Shown piece by piece: positions 5,271 through 7,414 of a DNA stretch of 7,414 bases. Source of the stretch: an uncultured bacterium (GTDB lineage Bacteria > Cyanobacteriota > Vampirovibrionia > Gastranaerophilales > Gastranaerophilaceae). The DNA lies in NCBI GenBank assembly GCA_900553845.1, contig USEW01000092.1:1-7414 (forward strand). Reading direction: 5' to 3'. The stretch's first letter is position 1, and the number at the start of each line of letters is the position of its first letter. The position numbers and the translations under genes were made by a program. Below the pieces are notes generated by a model. It had not been told where the DNA came from. It ran no database searches and saw only the letters and a program-made list of their open reading frames with translations.

Positions 5271-6356
5271 TTATTCCTTGTGAAATATTTTTTTGAGTTT
5301 ACCAAACCATTTAGAAAAGTTTGTTGTCAATGTTTCAAAAAATGCCTTACAACCAGGTATATTTTCTCCAATGTAATGGGCTTCTCCATCAACTTGTTCA
5401 ATATTATCGCTGGCCTTTTCTGGCTTATCATCCATTTTATTAATAATTTCGGGCTTTTCTTTATTAACATTATTATCCGGTGTTTTTTGCACATCTTTTT
5501 GGGTTTCAGTTTTCGCAACAGGTTTTTCCGTTGTTTTTAATCCTAAACCTTCACACCAGCCACTCCATATTGCCTGGTCAAGCTTATTAGCATCAAGTCC
5601 ACTTTCACCCCAGAAATAATGTGAATATATTCCACCCTCAACAAAATCTTCAATTGAGGCTTTTGTATTTGTGCTATGAGCTTTTAATACCGCACTTAAC
5701 ATATTTGCACATCTGCTATTTTCGCTTGCAAAGGTTATGTTTTCATAATTTTTTTTCTTTTTTAGTTTTTCTGCAATATTTTTTACATAAGATTTAACTT
5801 CATCTATATTTTTCAGCTGCTTTAATTTTAATTCACCACCATAAATTATATTGTCTTTAAACTTGCTTTCGGTAAGAGTTTTAATACCTTTTGCATCTTT
5901 TTTATCCATCACAACAACAAGACTTTTATGATTTTCAGGCAGTTTTTGAAGACTTTTTTTATAACAATGAGAATTAATAGTCATGATACTTTTAATTCCG
6001 CCTATATTTTTCCTGTTTTTTTCTTCAATTTCAATTGTTCTGCTGTTCATAAGCCCTTTTGTTTCGGTTTTAAAAGGCAAATATCCCATTTTTACACCAA
6101 TATAACCCAAACCAAGTAGAGCAGTTGAAGTAATCAATGAAGTAAATAAACCATGAAGCCAAAAAGGTTTTTCTTTTTTCTTTTTCTCTGTCGGAATATA
6201 ACTGTCAAGCTTGTTTTCATTGACATTTACATCATCTTTATTGAATGAAGTTATACTTAAGATATCTTCTTTTTCAGATCTTTCAGCACAGCTCTGATTG
6301 TTTTCAAGCGTTTGAGTGAATGCATTATTTGTATTTAAGTTTAATCCATTTAACAT
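5271..6356 (-). CDS. Single-pass membrane protein of unknown function with Lys-rich low-complexity linker
   Basis: I do not recognise this 361-residue protein. The first 65 residues are Asn-, Glu- and Lys-rich and probably disordered, ending in a basic patch KKKKEKPF (58-65). One hydrophobic segment at about 66-95 (WLHGLFTSLITSTALLGLGY onward) is a likely transmembrane helix. By the positive-inside rule the N-terminus should be cytoplasmic, unless the segment acts as a late signal anchor. A soluble domain (about 110-270) shows alternating strands and helices, for example KSLVVVMDKK (144-153) and NITFASENSRCANML (206-220), then an aromatic patch HYFWGES and IWSGWCEGLG. A Lys/Glu/Pro linker (about 275-325) leads to a basic amphipathic tail (TNFSKWFGKLKKIFHKE). 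The ATG has no strong Shine-Dalgarno sequence. The next gene upstream on the strand, the reductase, ends 94 nt away. The architecture recalls lineage-specific surface or envelope proteins of gut Gastranaerophilales, but that is a stylistic impression. Confidence 0.8.
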   Translation of the reverse strand: MLNGLNLNTNNAFTQTLENNQSCAERSEKEDILSITSFNKDDVNVNENKLDSYIPTEKKKKEKPFWLHGLFTSLITSTALLGLGYIGVKMGYLPFKTETKGLMNSRTIEIEEKNRKNIGGIKSIMTINSHCYKKSLQKLPENHKSLVVVMDKKDAKGIKTLTESKFKDNIIYGGELKLKQLKNIDEVKSYVKNIAEKLKKKKNYENITFASENSRCANMLSAVLKAHSTNTKASIEDFVEGGIYSHYFWGESGLDANKLDQAIWSGWCEGLGLKTTEKPVAKTETQKDVQKTPDNNVNKEKPEIINKMDDKPEKASDNIEQVDGEAHYIGENIPGCKAFFETLTTNFSKWFGKLKKIFHKE

Positions 6357-6450
6357 TTTATTAATTCACACTTTAGATTACATAATATTTAAGTACGGTT
6401 ATAAAAAAAATATGCTGAAAATTTAATAAATGTTAAAAAAAATTTACAAA

Positions 6451-7173
6451 TTAAATTCCGCAAGATAATCCAGCACACAGATTAATGCTTTGTCCTGTTA
6501 TTCCTTTTGCATCGTCTGAAATTAAAAATAATATAAGTTTTGCCACTTCATAAGATTCAACAAAGCGTTTTTGGGGGATTAAATCAATCGGAAAATCGCT
6601 TTCTTCCATAGAATTAACACCCATGTCTGTTTTCACCCAACCTGGATTTATAACATTTGCAGTTATATTATATTCGGCTGTTTCCAAGGCAACAGCTTTT
6701 GTAAACCCTATAAGAGCACTTTTTGTACCTGAATATACAGACGCATTTGCTTCGCCCATAACACCTGATATAGAACCTATATTAATTATCCTGCCCCATC
6801 TTTGTTCTTTCATAAAGGATACAGCAAATTTTGTGAGCTCAATCGGTGCTTTTACATTTACATTTATCATATTTAAAATATCTGATGCATTTTCAATGTT
6901 GTTGTATTCGTATAATCCGGCGTTGTTTATAAGAATATCAATTGTTCCATAGTTTTTTATATATTCCTTAAAAAGTTTTTCTGCTGAGCAACAACGTGAT
7001 AAATCACAGCCAAAGTAGGGGCTTTGAAGTTTATCCGCCTCAATTTTTAATCTTTCGCAATCACGTCCTGTTAAAAATACATCGTATCCGTTTTCTTTAA
7101 GTATAGTTGCTGTTTTAAGCCCTATGCCGCGTGTAGAACCAGTTATAAGTACTTTTTTTTTCCTGGGGTTCAT
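6451..7173 (-). CDS. SDR family NAD(P)-dependent oxidoreductase, FabG-like (possible 3-oxoacyl-ACP reductase)
   Basis: This 240-residue classical short-chain dehydrogenase has a complete Rossmann fold. The dinucleotide-binding loop TGSTRGIG is at residues 11-18 and the structural NNAG at 83-86. A conserved Asn of the catalytic tetrad lies near 104-106. Catalytic Ser134 sits in IGSISG, and Tyr147 with Lys151 form YSGTK; the Ser-Tyr spacing of 13 matches FabG enzymes. NPGWVKT (176-182) and the terminal TGQSINLCAG follow the family pattern. FabG reduces 3-oxoacyl-ACP with NADPH in fatty acid synthesis. The length and the C-terminal TGQ motif fit, but no other fatty-acid gene is nearby, so another sugar, alcohol or ketone substrate is equally possible. 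AAGGA sits about 10 nt upstream of the ATG (7184-7188 region), supporting this start. The gene appears intact. Confidence 0.92.
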   Translation of the reverse strand: MNPRKKKVLITGSTRGIGLKTATILKENGYDVFLTGRDCERLKIEADKLQSPYFGCDLSRCCSAEKLFKEYIKNYGTIDILINNAGLYEYNNIENASDILNMINVNVKAPIELTKFAVSFMKEQRWGRIINIGSISGVMGEANASVYSGTKSALIGFTKAVALETAEYNITANVINPGWVKTDMGVNSMEESDFPIDLIPQKRFVESYEVAKLILFLISDDAKGITGQSINLCAGLSCGI

Positions 7174-7414
7174 TTATTAATTTTCCTTTATTAATATATT
7201 ATTGTTCATTAAGACCTTTGGAATAGTCTATTAGAATTTTATCACAAAGTTTTAGCCTAACAGTTCAATTTATGCTCAAAATAATTTTTTGTTTATATAA
7301 CTGGTTGCAAAAGTATCTAAATTTGGTTTAGAATAATAATAGTTATTATACGATGTTGGTAAAACAACCTCACCCAAACCCTCTGAACTTAAAAGGAGAG
7401 GGAGTAATAATTAA
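7174..7414. other. Gene-free region upstream of the SDR gene
   Basis: No convincing reading frame is visible on either strand across these 241 bases; stops are frequent in every frame. It should hold the reductase's promoter. The best minus-strand candidate pairs TTGAAC (around 7267-7262) with a GATAAA-like -10 box preceded by TGT, at a suboptimal 19-bp spacing, so I do not call it firmly. The right end holds a short GC-richer inverted repeat. Confidence 0.5.
7368..7404. repeat. GC-rich imperfect inverted repeat at the right edge
   Basis: CCCTCT (7379-7384) and AGAGGG (7397-7402) form a 6-bp inverted repeat with a 12-base loop, preceded by CCTCACCCAAA. The sequence is much richer in G and C than its surroundings. 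It resembles degenerate copies of dispersed intergenic palindromes of the CCCTCTCC...GGAGAGGG type seen in many bacterial genomes. No second copy occurs in this window, so its repeat status is inferred. Confidence 0.4.

Noticed and set aside
6623..6952. A 109-codon plus-strand open frame inside the reductase gene.
   Set aside because: It lies antisense to a well-supported SDR with intact motifs, and its composition is what a shadow frame would give.

Overview
The window is a strongly AT-rich bacterial segment with compact, standard-code genes. All 20 tryptophans in the five complete proteins are encoded by TGG, and these genes end in TAA or TAG. Base composition, the gene mix and the style of the 361-residue membrane protein (an Asn-rich start, one glycine-rich helix, then a Lys-rich low-complexity tail) resemble uncultured gut lineages such as the Gastranaerophilales (Vampirovibrionia). 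That assignment is an inference from general familiarity and no marker gene here proves it.

Layout. The left edge (1-159, +) is the C-terminal end of an unidentified gene. A near-consensus promoter (156-184) overlaps its stop codon and faces an AI-2E-family membrane transporter (289-1242, +). The frame of that transporter extends upstream to a GTG at 220 but is broken by a TGA at 265-267, in the middle of what should be its first membrane helix. A tRNA-Ser(GGA) follows (1348-1436, +), bracketed by two diverged copies of a short palindromic repeat spaced exactly 150 bp apart.

From 1488 to 7173 everything lies on the minus strand. In transcription order there is a FabG-like short-chain dehydrogenase (7173-6451), an unrecognised single-pass membrane protein (6356-5271), and a self-contained tRNA-Leu(TAG) unit with its own promoter and intrinsic terminator (5247-5081). 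Next come a Fic-domain protein with an N-terminal auto-inhibitory motif and a C-terminal winged helix (4834-3659), and a two-component pair: an OmpR/PhoB-class response regulator (3577-2882) and its membrane histidine kinase (2879-1488). The right edge (7174-7414) has no gene and ends in a short GC-rich inverted repeat.

How the genes relate. The response regulator and kinase form a tight two-gene operon (2 nt apart) and should act as one signalling unit. The Fic gene has its own promoter with repeated TCATTAAAA boxes, which suggests autoregulation. It may read through the 81-nt gap into the regulator and kinase, since no terminator is evident there. The transporter, reductase and unknown membrane protein show no clear functional link to the signalling genes.

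The points most worth a second look are the interrupted transporter frame, the repeat-rich fic promoter, the palindromic repeat pair around tRNA-Ser, and the unknown 361-residue membrane protein. I see no CRISPR array, transposase, phage gene or obvious new defence system.
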